Source: an uncultured Duncaniella sp. (lineage in GTDB: Bacteria > Bacteroidota > Bacteroidia > Bacteroidales > Muribaculaceae). Taken from it: a DNA stretch of 64,000 bases. Made by a program: the position numbers and the translations under genes. The DNA lies in the NCBI GenBank assembly GCA_910578615.1, contig CAJTRI010000001.1:124001-188000 (forward strand), written 5' to 3'. Below, in pieces: positions 35,443-44,656 of this stretch (positions are counted from its first letter, which is position 1; each line of letters starts with the position of its first letter). A model generated the notes under the pieces. The model was given only the letters and a program-made list of their open reading frames with translations, was not told the origin of the DNA and made no database searches.

Positions 35443-37101
35443 ATGCTTGAATCGCTTCACATATCCAATTACGCCCTTATCGACAGGCTCGACATCGAGT
35501 TCCATCCCGGCTTCAACGTCATCACCGGCGAGACCGGGGCCGGCAAGTCCATCATGCTTGGCGCTCTCTCGCTTATACTCGGGGGCAGGGCCGACTCACG
35601 TGTTGTCACCGATCCTTCGGCCAAGAGTGTCATAGAGGCGGTGTTCAGCGTGGACGGTGATACGTCCCTGCGCGACTATTGTGTTGAAGCCGATCTCGAA
35701 TGGGATGACGAGCGCTGCATCCTGCGTCGCGAGGTGGCTCCTGCCGGCCGGTCGCGAGCCTTTGTCAACGACTCCCCTGTCCCTCTCGGCAAGCTGCAAG
35801 CCGTGGCGATGAGGCTTATAGATATTCACTCCCAGCATCAGAACCAGCTACTTGCCACTCCCGAGTTCCAGCTCAGGGTCATTGACACACTTGCCGGCAA
35901 CGGCGCGCGTCTTGCCGAATATTCGCGCAGGTTCGGGCGTCTGCGGGAAGCTATACGCACGCTCAAAGCCATGAGGGCCAGAGTTGAGAAAAGCCGTGAG
36001 GATGAAGAATACACCCGTTTCCAGCTGGAACAGATAGAGGAGCTGTCCCTTACTCCCGGCGAACAGGCCGAGCTGGAACGGGAACGTGACACTCTCGGCA
36101 ATCTGGCTACGATAAAGATGGCCCTCGGCCATGCGGTAGGCGCCCTTTCGGGTGATGATGACAACGCCCTGGCTCTGATTGATACCGCAGCCGATGCCTG
36201 TGAGGATCTCGAATCGGTTCTTCCGGCCGATGCCGATATCCCTTCGCGTCTTGAAAGCGCCCGGATAGAGCTTGCCGACATTGTCTCTACACTTGAAGGT
36301 ATTGATGAGTCGCTGTCAGCCGACCCTTCTACTCTTATGGCGGTCGAGGAGAGACTTAACACCATATACTCCCTCTGTCACAAACATCATGTGGATGATG
36401 CTGACGCCCTGATAGGTCTGCGCGACAGCCTCCGTGAGAAGCTTCGTGCGCTTGACACCTCCGACGAATCCATAGCGGCTCTCGAACGAGACGCGCGCCG
36501 CGCGAAGGCTCTTGCGGCCGAAACGGCCCGAGAGATCTCGGAGGCGCGTAAGAAAGAGGCCGTCAAGCTGGCCGAACGTCTTCGCGAGGTAGCCATGCCG
36601 TTGGGTATGCGCAATCTTCGTGTGGAGGTGCAGGTTCTTCCTGCCGATATGTCGTCCACCGGGATTGACGCCGTGCAGTTCATGGTGGCTTTCAACAAGA
36701 ACCAGCCCCTTATGCCGGTGGGCGCTACCGCCTCAGGGGGGGAGATTTCACGTCTGATGCTTTCGATAAAGACCATTATCGCGTCCAGTGTCAGACTCCC
36801 GAGCATTATCTTTGACGAGATTGACACTGGTGTGTCCGGCGACGTCGCGGCACGTATGGGAGATATGATGCGTTCCATCTCGCGCTCCATACAGGTAACC
36901 ACCATCACCCATCTTCCGCAGGTGGCCGCCAAGGGAGACAGTCATTTCCGGGTCTACAAGGAAGATGACGAACATTCCACCCATACCCGCATCGCCCCAC
37001 TGACAGCCGAGGAACGTGTGGCGGCAATCGCCGCCATGCTCGGCGGCAGCCGGGTTGACGAGGCCGCCCTCGCGGCTGCACGCTCCCTCCTCGACTCATG
37101 A
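35443..37101 (+). CDS. recN: DNA repair protein RecN (SMC-like ATPase)
   Basis: This ATPase acts at double-strand breaks. The 552 residues have a head with Walker A GETGAGKS (29-36), a long charged coiled-coil region (about 150-380, with RVEKSREDEEYTRFQLEQIEE), and the second head half with signature ATASGGEISRLMLSIK and Walker B IIFDEIDTGVSG (about 450-460), then TITHLPQVAAKGD. The length is typical. It lies 30 bp after the DUF4835 gene and 16 bp before rlmB. Confidence 0.95.
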   Translation: MLESLHISNYALIDRLDIEFHPGFNVITGETGAGKSIMLGALSLILGGRADSRVVTDPSAKSVIEAVFSVDGDTSLRDYCVEADLEWDDERCILRREVAPAGRSRAFVNDSPVPLGKLQAVAMRLIDIHSQHQNQLLATPEFQLRVIDTLAGNGARLAEYSRRFGRLREAIRTLKAMRARVEKSREDEEYTRFQLEQIEELSLTPGEQAELERERDTLGNLATIKMALGHAVGALSGDDDNALALIDTAADACEDLESVLPADADIPSRLESARIELADIVSTLEGIDESLSADPSTLMAVEERLNTIYSLCHKHHVDDADALIGLRDSLREKLRALDTSDESIAALERDARRAKALAAETAREISEARKKEAVKLAERLREVAMPLGMRNLRVEVQVLPADMSSTGIDAVQFMVAFNKNQPLMPVGATASGGEISRLMLSIKTIIASSVRLPSIIFDEIDTGVSGDVAARMGDMMRSISRSIQVTTITHLPQVAAKGDSHFRVYKEDDEHSTHTRIAPLTAEERVAAIAAMLGGSRVDEAALAAARSLLDS

Positions 37102-37117
37102 CAAAATATCCGAACTT

Positions 37118-37870
37118 ATGAATTCAGAAGACTATATCTACGGCATACGTGCCGTCATCGAGGCTATCGAGGCCGGCAAAGAGATTGACAAAATCTTTAT
37201 TTCCAAGGAGCTTCACGGCGAGCTTGCATCCGAGCTGACAGCCAAGGCCCGCGAGAGCCGCATAATCATGCAGCGCGTCCCGCCCGAGCGTATCAACCGC
37301 ATCACGCGCAAGAACCATCAGGGTGTTCTCGCCATGATGTCGGCAGTCACCTACCACAGGCTTGACTACCTTGTCCCCGAGCTTTACGAGGGGGGCGCTC
37401 TCCCTTTCATCGTTCTGCTTGACGGAATCACAGATGTGCGTAACTTCGGGGCCATCGCCCGCACATGCGAGTGTGCGGGGGTGGATGCCATTGTCATCCC
37501 TGACCACGGCAGTGTCTCTGTCGGCGGCGATGCCATCAAGACCTCGGCCGGCGCGCTTCACCATATCCCGGTATGCCGTTGCAGGTCTATATCATGGGCT
37601 GCGAAATTCCTTCGCGAGAACGGTTACAATGTCGTGGCTGTTTCGGAGAAGGCGGATTTTCCTTATACCGAAGGCTCTTATGCCGATCCCACCGCGCTCG
37701 TTCTGGGCGCCGAGGATATAGGTATCTCACCCGAGGTCATGAGCCAGTGCTCTTCCAAGGTATCCATCCCCATGTTCGGCAACATCGGTTCGCTCAATGT
37801 CTCGGTGGCCGCCGGGGTGATGATCTACGAGGTGGTGCGCCAGAGACTTGCGGCAAACCTTGATATCTGA
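37118..37870 (+). CDS. rlmB: SpoU-family 23S rRNA 2'-O-methyltransferase (RlmB-like)
   Basis: This SPOUT methyltransferase probably methylates the ribose of G2251 in 23S rRNA. The 250 residues have an N-terminal substrate-binding domain (IYGIRAVIEAIEAGKEIDKIFISKEL) and the knotted catalytic domain with motif 1 ITDVRNFGAIARTCECAGVDA, motif 2 LGAEDIGISPEVM and motif 3 IPMFGNIGSLNVSVAAGVMIYE. The start at 37118 removes 34 residues that overlap recN in another frame. The exact target nucleotide is inferred from family likeness. Confidence 0.9.
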   Translation: MNSEDYIYGIRAVIEAIEAGKEIDKIFISKELHGELASELTAKARESRIIMQRVPPERINRITRKNHQGVLAMMSAVTYHRLDYLVPELYEGGALPFIVLLDGITDVRNFGAIARTCECAGVDAIVIPDHGSVSVGGDAIKTSAGALHHIPVCRCRSISWAAKFLRENGYNVVAVSEKADFPYTEGSYADPTALVLGAEDIGISPEVMSQCSSKVSIPMFGNIGSLNVSVAAGVMIYEVVRQRLAANLDI

Positions 37871-37910
37871 TCCCCGTTTTAAAAACCACGGATAACATCC
37901 TTTACTGAAC

Positions 37911-37956
37911 ATCAAATATCTCCATCAAGGCTCCGGCCTTGATGGAGATATTTGAT
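37911..37956. terminator. Bidirectional terminator between rlmB and the capsid-like gene
   Basis: A perfect 21-bp inverted repeat (37911-37931 and 37936-37956) has loop TCCG. The plus strand ends in ATATTTGAT. The right arm abuts the stop codon of the convergent gene (37957). Confidence 0.75.
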
Positions 37957-39168
37957 TCAGACTTTTCTGACCACCCTCATATGGGCGTCAGGGTAGCGGA
38001 GCACAAGGCAGGAGCTTTCAGTCAGGACTACGGCCTCGGTGTTGCGCACGCCCTGTTTGCGGAACGAGATGCGGTCAGCCTGGAAAGGCACGTGGGAGTA
38101 CTTGGTGATATACTCCGGGTCGATGATCATTCCGCACTCGGGGCGTCCGCAGAGATCGAACACCTCGGAATGTATCACGTAAAGAGTGCCGAACTTCGAG
38201 ACGATGCGGTTGAAGTCAACTCCCCAGACTGTCTCCTTGTCCGTAGAGAGCAGGACACGTCCGGCATCCAGCTTGTTGAGAGACTCGATGAGGTCAGATC
38301 CGGCCATCAATACCTTCCGGCGTGACCCGGCGCCTCCCGTGAAGGCCTTTTTCATCAGCTCTATCACACCGTCCTGAGTTATGGAGCCGTCATATTCCCA
38401 CTCCTTGGCCGCCTGTCGCCATATACCCCCTGTGAGATACACCTCTTTGCCGTCGCTCTCGTCCACGATGAGGCGTGTGCGGTTGCCGAAGAGGAAAGAT
38501 TTCTCCATACCGAGGCGCATATCCACCACGGCTACCTCCTCTTGGTCGGTGAATGACCATCCCACCTCCTTGTCAGAAAGTCGCTGGTAGATTGATTCCT
38601 CTATCTGGGCCTTGAATATCTGGCAGTAGTTGTAGTCTTTTTTCGGGAGTGCTGAAAACTGAGGAGTCTGTACGTCGAGTTCGCCGGCTGCGCGCCCCAT
38701 GCGTACTATTCCTGTTCCCGGGGATAGCGCTGGCAGTTGTACGTCCTCGGAAGACACGAGTTCCACGGTCTTGCCGTTGACACTCTTGACGTAGCAGATT
38801 AGGGGCGATTTGGCGGTTCCGATGGTGACGGCGGGAATCATTACCGTCTCGGAGGGCGAAAGCACGCCGGCTTTGTCGATTTTCAGAGTGATGACACTTC
38901 CGGCGGTGACTGACTGAGGGGTGACCCCGGTCGACAGCTTTACCGAGCCGGGTTTGCAGTCGACGGTATAGTAGTCCACTTTCATGGAGCCGCAATGACG
39001 GGCGCCGCACATTCGGGAAATCTGGTCAAGCGGTGTGGAGGCGGGACGGATTCTGACAATGCGGTCGTCAATGGCACTGCGGAGGAGTGATGGTGAGAGT
39101 TGTTCGGTGACATTGGTTGTGAGGGGCGCGCCGTTGAGGGTGCCCGAGGTTGTGTTTGTTTCGCTCAT
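37957..39168 (-). CDS. Phage-type major capsid protein homologue (HK97 fold, SU10-MCP/DUF5309-like)
   Basis: The 403 residues follow the pattern of SU10-type capsid proteins: DRIVRIRPASTPLDQI at the start of the core; a variable insert rich in V, T and S (about 75-155); KKDYNYCQIFKAQIEESIYQ; MEKSFLFGNRTRLI then YLTGGIWRQA; KKAFTGGAGSRRKVLMAGSDL; a KFGTLYVIHSEVF/GMIIDPEYI pair; and the tail GVRNTEAVVLTESSCLVLRYPDAHMRVV. Two CxxxxC pairs (CGARHC, CGRPEC) are unusual. No terminase, portal, protease or tail gene lies nearby. The frame is intact, so it is either a well-kept remnant or a reused shell protein. The assignment is from pattern memory, not a search. Confidence 0.68.
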   Translation of the reverse strand: MSETNTTSGTLNGAPLTTNVTEQLSPSLLRSAIDDRIVRIRPASTPLDQISRMCGARHCGSMKVDYYTVDCKPGSVKLSTGVTPQSVTAGSVITLKIDKAGVLSPSETVMIPAVTIGTAKSPLICYVKSVNGKTVELVSSEDVQLPALSPGTGIVRMGRAAGELDVQTPQFSALPKKDYNYCQIFKAQIEESIYQRLSDKEVGWSFTDQEEVAVVDMRLGMEKSFLFGNRTRLIVDESDGKEVYLTGGIWRQAAKEWEYDGSITQDGVIELMKKAFTGGAGSRRKVLMAGSDLIESLNKLDAGRVLLSTDKETVWGVDFNRIVSKFGTLYVIHSEVFDLCGRPECGMIIDPEYITKYSHVPFQADRISFRKQGVRNTEAVVLTESSCLVLRYPDAHMRVVRKV

Positions 39169-39251
39169 TATGGTTTGTGGCGTTTTGTGTGGATTGGTTG
39201 GAATTTCGGTTTTGGAATCTGGCAGGCGATTGGCTCAGAGATGTCTGTGGG

Positions 39252-39434
39252 TCAGTGGTTCCATGCGCTTTGGCGATGGTGTGACAGAACGTGTGTCGTA
39301 GCCGTGTCTTCCTCAGCGGGAGAGGTGTCGGCTCTCATAAGTTCCCAAAGACCCAGTCTGGGGGTGTCTGCCTTTGGGCTGTCAGGGGTTGTCTGACCGT
39401 TGTCCGTGGCTTCGTTGTTTTCGTTTTCGTTCAT
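39252..39434 (-). CDS. Small hydrophilic protein upstream of the capsid-like gene
   Basis: A 60-residue frame starting MNENENNEATDNGQTTPDSP, acidic and polar throughout with no hydrophobic segment, so probably disordered. It lies 83 bp upstream of the capsid-like gene on the same strand and 28 bp after a good -7 box, which argues that it is transcribed. I do not recognise it. A scaffold-like or cargo-like partner of the capsid protein is possible but unsupported. Confidence 0.5.
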   Translation of the reverse strand: MNENENNEATDNGQTTPDSPKADTPRLGLWELMRADTSPAEEDTATTHVLSHHRQSAWNH

Positions 39435-39462
39435 GGTGTTGTTGATGTTTTTGTTGACACTG

Positions 39463-39470
39463 CAAAGTTA
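39463..39470 (-). promoter_or_regulatory. -7 box ahead of the small ORF and capsid-like gene
   Basis: Minus-strand TAACTTTG is a full consensus match, 28 bp before the 39434 start. A TTTG occurs at 39489-39486, but at a spacing of 15 bp rather than 19-21, so the -33 element is uncertain. Confidence 0.5.
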
Positions 39471-39528
39471 CGGTCGTCCATATGTCAAAAAGACGCGATA
39501 ATGTCGCGTATTAGAGGAAGTTTTTTAT

Positions 39529-39536
39529 TACCTTTG
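39529..39536 (+). promoter_or_regulatory. -7 box of the CE2-like esterase gene
   Basis: TACCTTTG ends 8 bp before the ATG at 39545. This implies either a nearly leaderless message or translation from the next in-frame ATG at 39563. No clear -33 box is seen. Confidence 0.5.
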
Positions 39537-39544
39537 CGCCTGAC

Positions 39545-40624
39545 ATGAAAACCTTATCCGTCATGAGACTTTCTTTCTTCCTCCTTCTTCCTGTAATAAT
39601 ACTCGCATCATGCACCTCGGGTCGTCCCGTGGATATTCCGGCAACATCAGAGGACATATTGTATATGGGCCGTACCGTTACCACCCCCGATGGGGCCGTT
39701 GCTTTCAACTATCCCGGTGTGACCGCAATGCTTCGATTCGAGGGACGGAGTATCGAACTGCTTACCTCTCCCGGTAGTGGTTACTGGATGGTAGAGGTGG
39801 ATTCTCTCCCGGCTGTAAAGCGCGAGATCGCTTCCGGCGACTCGGTATTGCTTGTGGCCGACTATCTGTCCGAAGGGCCTCACAGCACAAGAATCACTTA
39901 TTGCATAGAGGGATATGAAAAGAATCCCGAGATACGCGGTTTCAGGCTTGCCCCCGGCGGCAGTATGCTTCCGGCTCCTGAGCGTCCTGCCCTGAAAATG
40001 GAGTTTATCGGAAATTCCATCACGTGCGGCTACGGCATAGAGGCTGACTCGGCTGCCATACATTTCAGCTATGACACAGAGAACCATTGTCTGACCTATG
40101 CCTATCTCACAGCCCGTGAGCTGGATGCCGACTTCAACGTGGTGGCACGCTCGGGAATCGGCATGTATCGCAACTACAACGGCCCGCGCGAGGGTGACGG
40201 TCACCAGACAATGACGCTTGAATATGACAACGCGCTTCTCTACAAGCCCGGGCTTCCCTGGGATTTCTCGCGTTTCGTCCCAGACATTGTATGTATCAAC
40301 CTCGGCACCAATGATACCTCCACGCGCAATTATGACATTAACCTCTATGAGGAGGCCTATGGCAGCTTCCTTGACCGTCTCAGGAGGTATTATCCCGATG
40401 CGAAGATTGTGCTTCTGACCGGCCCGATGCTTGGACGGCAGGAACTTGCCGATGTCACAGGCGCCCTTGACCGCCTCGCCTCGTCGCGCGAGGGTGTCTA
40501 TCGTTTTGACATGACCCCCGAGGACGGATCCCTCGGATATGGAGCCGACTATCATCCCTCGGCCGCGAGGGCGCGCGTTATGGCCGACGAACTGTCCCGC
40601 TTCATCAGGGAAAACGTCATCTGA
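39545..40624 (+). CDS. SGNH/GDSL lipoprotein esterase, carbohydrate esterase family 2-like
   Basis: A 359-residue lipoprotein that probably removes acetyl groups from polysaccharides in the envelope. The lipobox is ILASC (Cys about residue 21). The N-terminal roughly 130 residues form a jelly-roll of CE2_N type (YMGRTVTTPDGAVAFNYPGVTAMLRFEG, GPHSTRITYCIEG). The SGNH domain has block I MEFIGNSITCGYG (nucleophile Ser), the LGTNDTS block and the catalytic DYHPSAAR near the end. ATG 39563 is an alternative start that would fit the promoter better. The gene stands alone. Confidence 0.87.
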   Translation: MKTLSVMRLSFFLLLPVIILASCTSGRPVDIPATSEDILYMGRTVTTPDGAVAFNYPGVTAMLRFEGRSIELLTSPGSGYWMVEVDSLPAVKREIASGDSVLLVADYLSEGPHSTRITYCIEGYEKNPEIRGFRLAPGGSMLPAPERPALKMEFIGNSITCGYGIEADSAAIHFSYDTENHCLTYAYLTARELDADFNVVARSGIGMYRNYNGPREGDGHQTMTLEYDNALLYKPGLPWDFSRFVPDIVCINLGTNDTSTRNYDINLYEEAYGSFLDRLRRYYPDAKIVLLTGPMLGRQELADVTGALDRLASSREGVYRFDMTPEDGSLGYGADYHPSAARARVMADELSRFIRENVI

Positions 40625-40694
40625 GACCGCCGGAGCGGATTATGCGGGCTTTAACAACTTTATGTTTTTTAAACCTCCTTTTTCTCAGCCACGT

Positions 40695-40726
40695 TTTGTA
40701 GATTAGGGATTTATTTCGTAATTTTG
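40695..40726 (+). promoter_or_regulatory. Promoter of pyruvate:ferredoxin oxidoreductase
   Basis: TTTG at 40695-40698, a 20-bp spacer and TAATTTTG at 40719-40726 match the consensus exactly. The leader to the ATG is about 100 nt, the longest among the clear promoters here. Confidence 0.8.
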
Positions 40727-40831
40727 CATTGTGGTGTTCCCCGCATGGTTTGCCCGGAACATCAGAGGAATCTGATACCGCAAAACTTGTAAATCATCAA
40801 GAAACACGAATTCTCTATACTTAAAATCACT

Positions 40832-43800
40832 ATGAGCAAAGAAAAAAAATTCTTGACTTGTGATGGTAATCAGGCAGCAGCCCACGTGAGCTACATGTTC
40901 TCGGAAGTGGCCGCCATCTACCCCATCACCCCGTCGTCGACTATGGCAGAATATGTTGACGAGTGGGCAGCCGCAGGGCGTAAGAACATCTTCGGCGAGA
41001 CCGTCCTCGTGCAGGAAATGCAGAGCGAAGGCGGCGCCGCCGGTGCAGTGCACGGTTCTCTTCAAGCCGGTGCCCTCACCACCACCTACACCGCCTCGCA
41101 GGGTCTCCTCCTGATGATCCCCAACATGTACAAGATTGCCGGCGAATTGCTCCCATGCGTGTTCCACGTATCGGCCCGTACACTCGCCAGCCACGCTCTC
41201 TCGATCTTCGGCGACCATCAGGACGTTATGTCCTGCCGCCAGACAGGCTTCGCCATGCTTGCCGAAGGTTCTGTACAGGAAGTCATGGATCTCGCCGGTG
41301 TGGCCCACCTCGCCACCATCAAGAGCCGTGTCCCCTTCATGAACTTCTTTGACGGCTTCCGTACATCCCACGAAATCCAGAAAATCGAGGCAATCGACCA
41401 GGATGACCTCGCTCCCCTCGTTGACCGCGAGGCTCTCGCCGAGTTCCGTGCACGCGCGCTCAATCCCGAGCATCCCGTGGCACGCGGTATGGCCGAGAAC
41501 CCCGACGTGTTCTTCCAGCACCGCGAGTCATGCAACAACTACTATGACCGTGTGCCCGAGATCGTAGAGGAATACATGAAGGAAATCACCCGTATCACAG
41601 GTCGTGAATACGGTCTCTTCAACTACTACGGTGCTCCCGACGCAGACCGTGTCATCATCGCCATGGGTTCTGCCACACAGGCTGCCCAGGAAGCCATTGA
41701 CCACCTCAACGCCAACGGCGAGAAGGTAGGTCTCGTGAGCGTGCACCTCTACCGTCCTTTCTCAGCCAAGCATTTCCTTGCCGCCGTCCCCAAGACTGCC
41801 AAGCGCATCGCCGTGCTTGACCGCACCAAGGAACCGGGAGCCAACGGCGAGCCTCTGTATCTCGACGTTAAGGACTGCTTCTATGGTCAGGCTGACGCCC
41901 CCGTTATCGTAGGCGGCCGCTATGGTCTCGCTTCGAAGGACGTTACTCCCGCCACCATCATATCGGTGTTCGAGAACCTCGCCCTTCCCGAGCCTAAGAA
42001 CCACTTCACAGTGGGTATCATCGATGACGTTACCTTCACCTCGCTTCCTCCCAAAGAAGAAATCGCCCTCGGCGGCGAGAGCATCTTCGAGGCCAAGTTC
42101 TTCGGTCTCGGTGCCGACGGTACTGTGGGTGCCAACAAGAACTCCGTAAAGATTATCGGTGACAACACCAACAAGTACTGCCAGGCTTATTTCAGCTATG
42201 ACTCCAAGAAGTCAGGCGGTTTCACATGTTCCCACCTCCGCTTCGGTGACGAGCCTATCCGCTCCACCTATCTTGTGACCACTCCCAACTTTGTGGCATG
42301 CCACGTGCAGGCCTATCTCCACATGTATGACGTGACCCGTGGTCTCCGCAAGGGTGGCAGATTCCTTCTCAACACCATCTGGGAAGGTGAGGAACTGGCC
42401 AAGAACCTCCCCAACAAGATCAAAAAGTATTTCGCTGACAACGACATCACCGTCTACTATATCAACGCTACCAAGATAGCACAGGAGATCGGTCTCGGTA
42501 ACCGTACCAACACCATTCTCCAAAGTGCCTTCTTCCGTATCACCGAGGTTATTCCCGTAGACCTTGCCGTAGAGCAGATGAAGAAGTTCATCGTCAAGAG
42601 CTATGGCAAGAAGGGTCAGGACATTGTTGACAAGAACTATGCAGCCGTTGACCGTGGCGGTGAATACAAGGAACTTCCCGTTGACAAGGCATGGAGCAAC
42701 CTCGAACCCGAGGCTCCCGCAGCCAACAACGATCCCGCCTTCATCAACGAGATTGTGCGTCCTATCAATGCTCAGGATGGCGACCTTCTCAAAGTCAGCG
42801 CATTCAAAGGCATCGAGGACGGCACCTGGAACCAAGGTACCGCAGCCTACGAGAAGCGTGGCGTTGCAGCCTTCGTCCCCGAATGGCTTGAAGAGAACTG
42901 TATACAGTGTAACAAGTGTGCCTATGTCTGCCCCCACGCCTCTATCCGTCCCTTCGTGCTCGACAGCGCAGAGATGGCTGCGGCTCCCTTCGCAGAGGGT
43001 GACACCATCCCCGCCATCGGCAAGCAGTTTGCAGACATGCGTTTCATCCAGAGCGTAGACGTGCTTGACTGTCTCGGTTGCGGCAACTGTGTGGCTGTCT
43101 GCCCCGGCAAGAAGGGCGTGAAGGCTCTCGAAATGAAGCCTCTCGAAACCCAGCTCGACGTCCAGAAGGAGTGGGATTACTGCGTGGCCTCCGTGGCTTC
43201 CAAGCAGAACCTCGTAGACATCAAGAGCAACGTGAAGAACTCACAGTTCGCCACCCCGCTCTTCGAATTCTCGGGCGCTTGCTCAGGCTGTGGCGAGACC
43301 CCCTATGTGAAGCTCATCTCCCAGCTCTTCGGTGACCACGAGATCGTGGCCAACGCTACCGGCTGTTCTTCGATCTATTCAGGCTCCGTTCCCTCTACCC
43401 CCTATACCACCAACGAGAAGGGTCATGGCCCCGCATGGGCCAACTCCCTCTTCGAGGACTTCGCCGAATTCGGTCTCGGCATGACTCTCGCTCACGAGAA
43501 GATGCAGTCACGTATCGCCGGTCTCATGCAGGCCGCTCTCGAATGCGACAAGTGCTCTGACGAGATCAAGGCCCTCGCCACCAAGTGGCTTGAAAACCGC
43601 TCGGACGCTGTGGCTACCCGCGAGGTGGCAGAGCAGATCGTTCCCCTCTGCGAGGCTTGCGGATGTGATATCTGCAAGGGCATCGTTGAGAACAAGGAGC
43701 ACATCGCCAAGCGTTCGCAGTGGATCATAGCCGGTGACGGTGCTGCCTATGACATAGGTTTCGGCGGTCTCGACCACGTGCTTGCCTCCAACAAGAACGT

Positions 43801-44395
43801 AAACATCCTCGTTCTCGATACCGAGGTTTACTCCAACACCGGCGGTCAGGCCTCTAAGGCTACCCCCATCGGCGCCATCGCCAAGTTTGCCGCTGCCGGC
43901 AAGCGTGTCCGCAAGAAAGACCTCGGTCTCATCGCGTCCACCTACGGCTACGTATACGTCGCACAGGTTGCCATGGGTGCCGACAATGCCCAGACCCTCA
44001 AAGCCATCCGCGAGGCTGAGGCTTATGACGGCCCGTCACTCATCATCGCTTACTCTCCCTGTATCAACCACGGTATCCGCAAGGGTATGGGTCACGCCCA
44101 GGAAGAGCAGCAGGCAGCTGTCGAGTGTGGTTACTGGCACCTCTGGCGCTACAACCCCGCTCTCGAAGAGGAAGGCAAGAACCCGTTCAGCCTCGATTCC
44201 AAGGCTCCCGCATGGGACAAGTTCGAGGACTTCCTCAAAGGCGAGGTGCGCTATGCTTCCGTAATGAAGCAGTATCCCGTAGAGGCAGCCGAGCTTTTCG
44301 CAGCAGCCAAGGCCAACGCCCAGTGGCGTTACAACAACTACCTCCGCCTCTCGCAGCAGCAGTGGGGTCAGGAGCCCGCTCCCGAAGTAAAGTAA
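40832..44395 (+). CDS. nifJ: Pyruvate:ferredoxin (flavodoxin) oxidoreductase, single-chain
   Basis: This cytoplasmic enzyme oxidises pyruvate to acetyl-CoA and CO2 and reduces ferredoxin, the central anaerobic pyruvate step. The 1187 residues hold all fused domains: an N-terminal pyruvate/TPP-pyrimidine domain (YPITPSSTMAEYVDEW), the CoA-binding-type domain II, the gamma-type domain, two 4Fe-4S clusters (CIQCNKCAYVCP about 690; CLGCGNCVAVCP about 747), and the C-terminal TPP domain with CSGCGETP (about 820), GDGAAYDIGFGG and TEVYSNTGGQ (about 968-1000). Codon use is strongly biased to C-ending codons compared with its neighbours, a sign of high expression. Confidence 0.97.
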   Translation: MSKEKKFLTCDGNQAAAHVSYMFSEVAAIYPITPSSTMAEYVDEWAAAGRKNIFGETVLVQEMQSEGGAAGAVHGSLQAGALTTTYTASQGLLLMIPNMYKIAGELLPCVFHVSARTLASHALSIFGDHQDVMSCRQTGFAMLAEGSVQEVMDLAGVAHLATIKSRVPFMNFFDGFRTSHEIQKIEAIDQDDLAPLVDREALAEFRARALNPEHPVARGMAENPDVFFQHRESCNNYYDRVPEIVEEYMKEITRITGREYGLFNYYGAPDADRVIIAMGSATQAAQEAIDHLNANGEKVGLVSVHLYRPFSAKHFLAAVPKTAKRIAVLDRTKEPGANGEPLYLDVKDCFYGQADAPVIVGGRYGLASKDVTPATIISVFENLALPEPKNHFTVGIIDDVTFTSLPPKEEIALGGESIFEAKFFGLGADGTVGANKNSVKIIGDNTNKYCQAYFSYDSKKSGGFTCSHLRFGDEPIRSTYLVTTPNFVACHVQAYLHMYDVTRGLRKGGRFLLNTIWEGEELAKNLPNKIKKYFADNDITVYYINATKIAQEIGLGNRTNTILQSAFFRITEVIPVDLAVEQMKKFIVKSYGKKGQDIVDKNYAAVDRGGEYKELPVDKAWSNLEPEAPAANNDPAFINEIVRPINAQDGDLLKVSAFKGIEDGTWNQGTAAYEKRGVAAFVPEWLEENCIQCNKCAYVCPHASIRPFVLDSAEMAAAPFAEGDTIPAIGKQFADMRFIQSVDVLDCLGCGNCVAVCPGKKGVKALEMKPLETQLDVQKEWDYCVASVASKQNLVDIKSNVKNSQFATPLFEFSGACSGCGETPYVKLISQLFGDHEIVANATGCSSIYSGSVPSTPYTTNEKGHGPAWANSLFEDFAEFGLGMTLAHEKMQSRIAGLMQAALECDKCSDEIKALATKWLENRSDAVATREVAEQIVPLCEACGCDICKGIVENKEHIAKRSQWIIAGDGAAYDIGFGGLDHVLASNKNVNILVLDTEVYSNTGGQASKATPIGAIAKFAAAGKRVRKKDLGLIASTYGYVYVAQVAMGADNAQTLKAIREAEAYDGPSLIIAYSPCINHGIRKGMGHAQEEQQAAVECGYWHLWRYNPALEEEGKNPFSLDSKAPAWDKFEDFLKGEVRYASVMKQYPVEAAELFAAAKANAQWRYNNYLRLSQQQWGQEPAPEVK

Positions 44396-44433
44396 TCGCT
44401 TTATCCAAGCGTGACACTTTGAAATAAACCGCC

Positions 44434-44474
44434 GCCGGGCGGCAAGGAGACAATCCCTTGCCGCCCGGCTTTTT
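44434..44474 (+). terminator. Terminator after nifJ
   Basis: Arms GCCGGGCGGCAAGG (44434-44447) and CCTTGCCGCCCGGC (44456-44469) are perfect and are followed by TTTTTA. Confidence 0.9.
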
Positions 44475-44620
44475 ATATTCCGTTGAGACAACGTTTGTCG
44501 CGCGGACACCGTCATGGGCAGACTTTAAAACCTGCCTGTAACCCGGCTCGTTTTCGTGTAGGCACACCACTCTGGATTAACATTTGTTATTAAACACAGT
44601 CTATAATTCCGGGTGTTGTT

Positions 44621-44652
44621 TTTGCATAGGTGGACAGATTCCTCTATCTTTG
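44621..44652 (+). promoter_or_regulatory. Promoter of the helicase gene
   Basis: TTTG at 44621-44624, a 20-bp spacer and TATCTTTG at 44645-44652 match the consensus exactly. The box ends only 4 bp before the ATG at 44657, so the message should have almost no leader. Confidence 0.75.
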
Positions 44653-44656
44653 CAGT

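Noticed and set aside
37957..39434. A complete prophage at the capsid-like gene
   Set aside because: No integrase, terminase, portal, tail or lysis gene and no flanking direct repeat is visible. Only one capsid-type gene and a small ORF are present.
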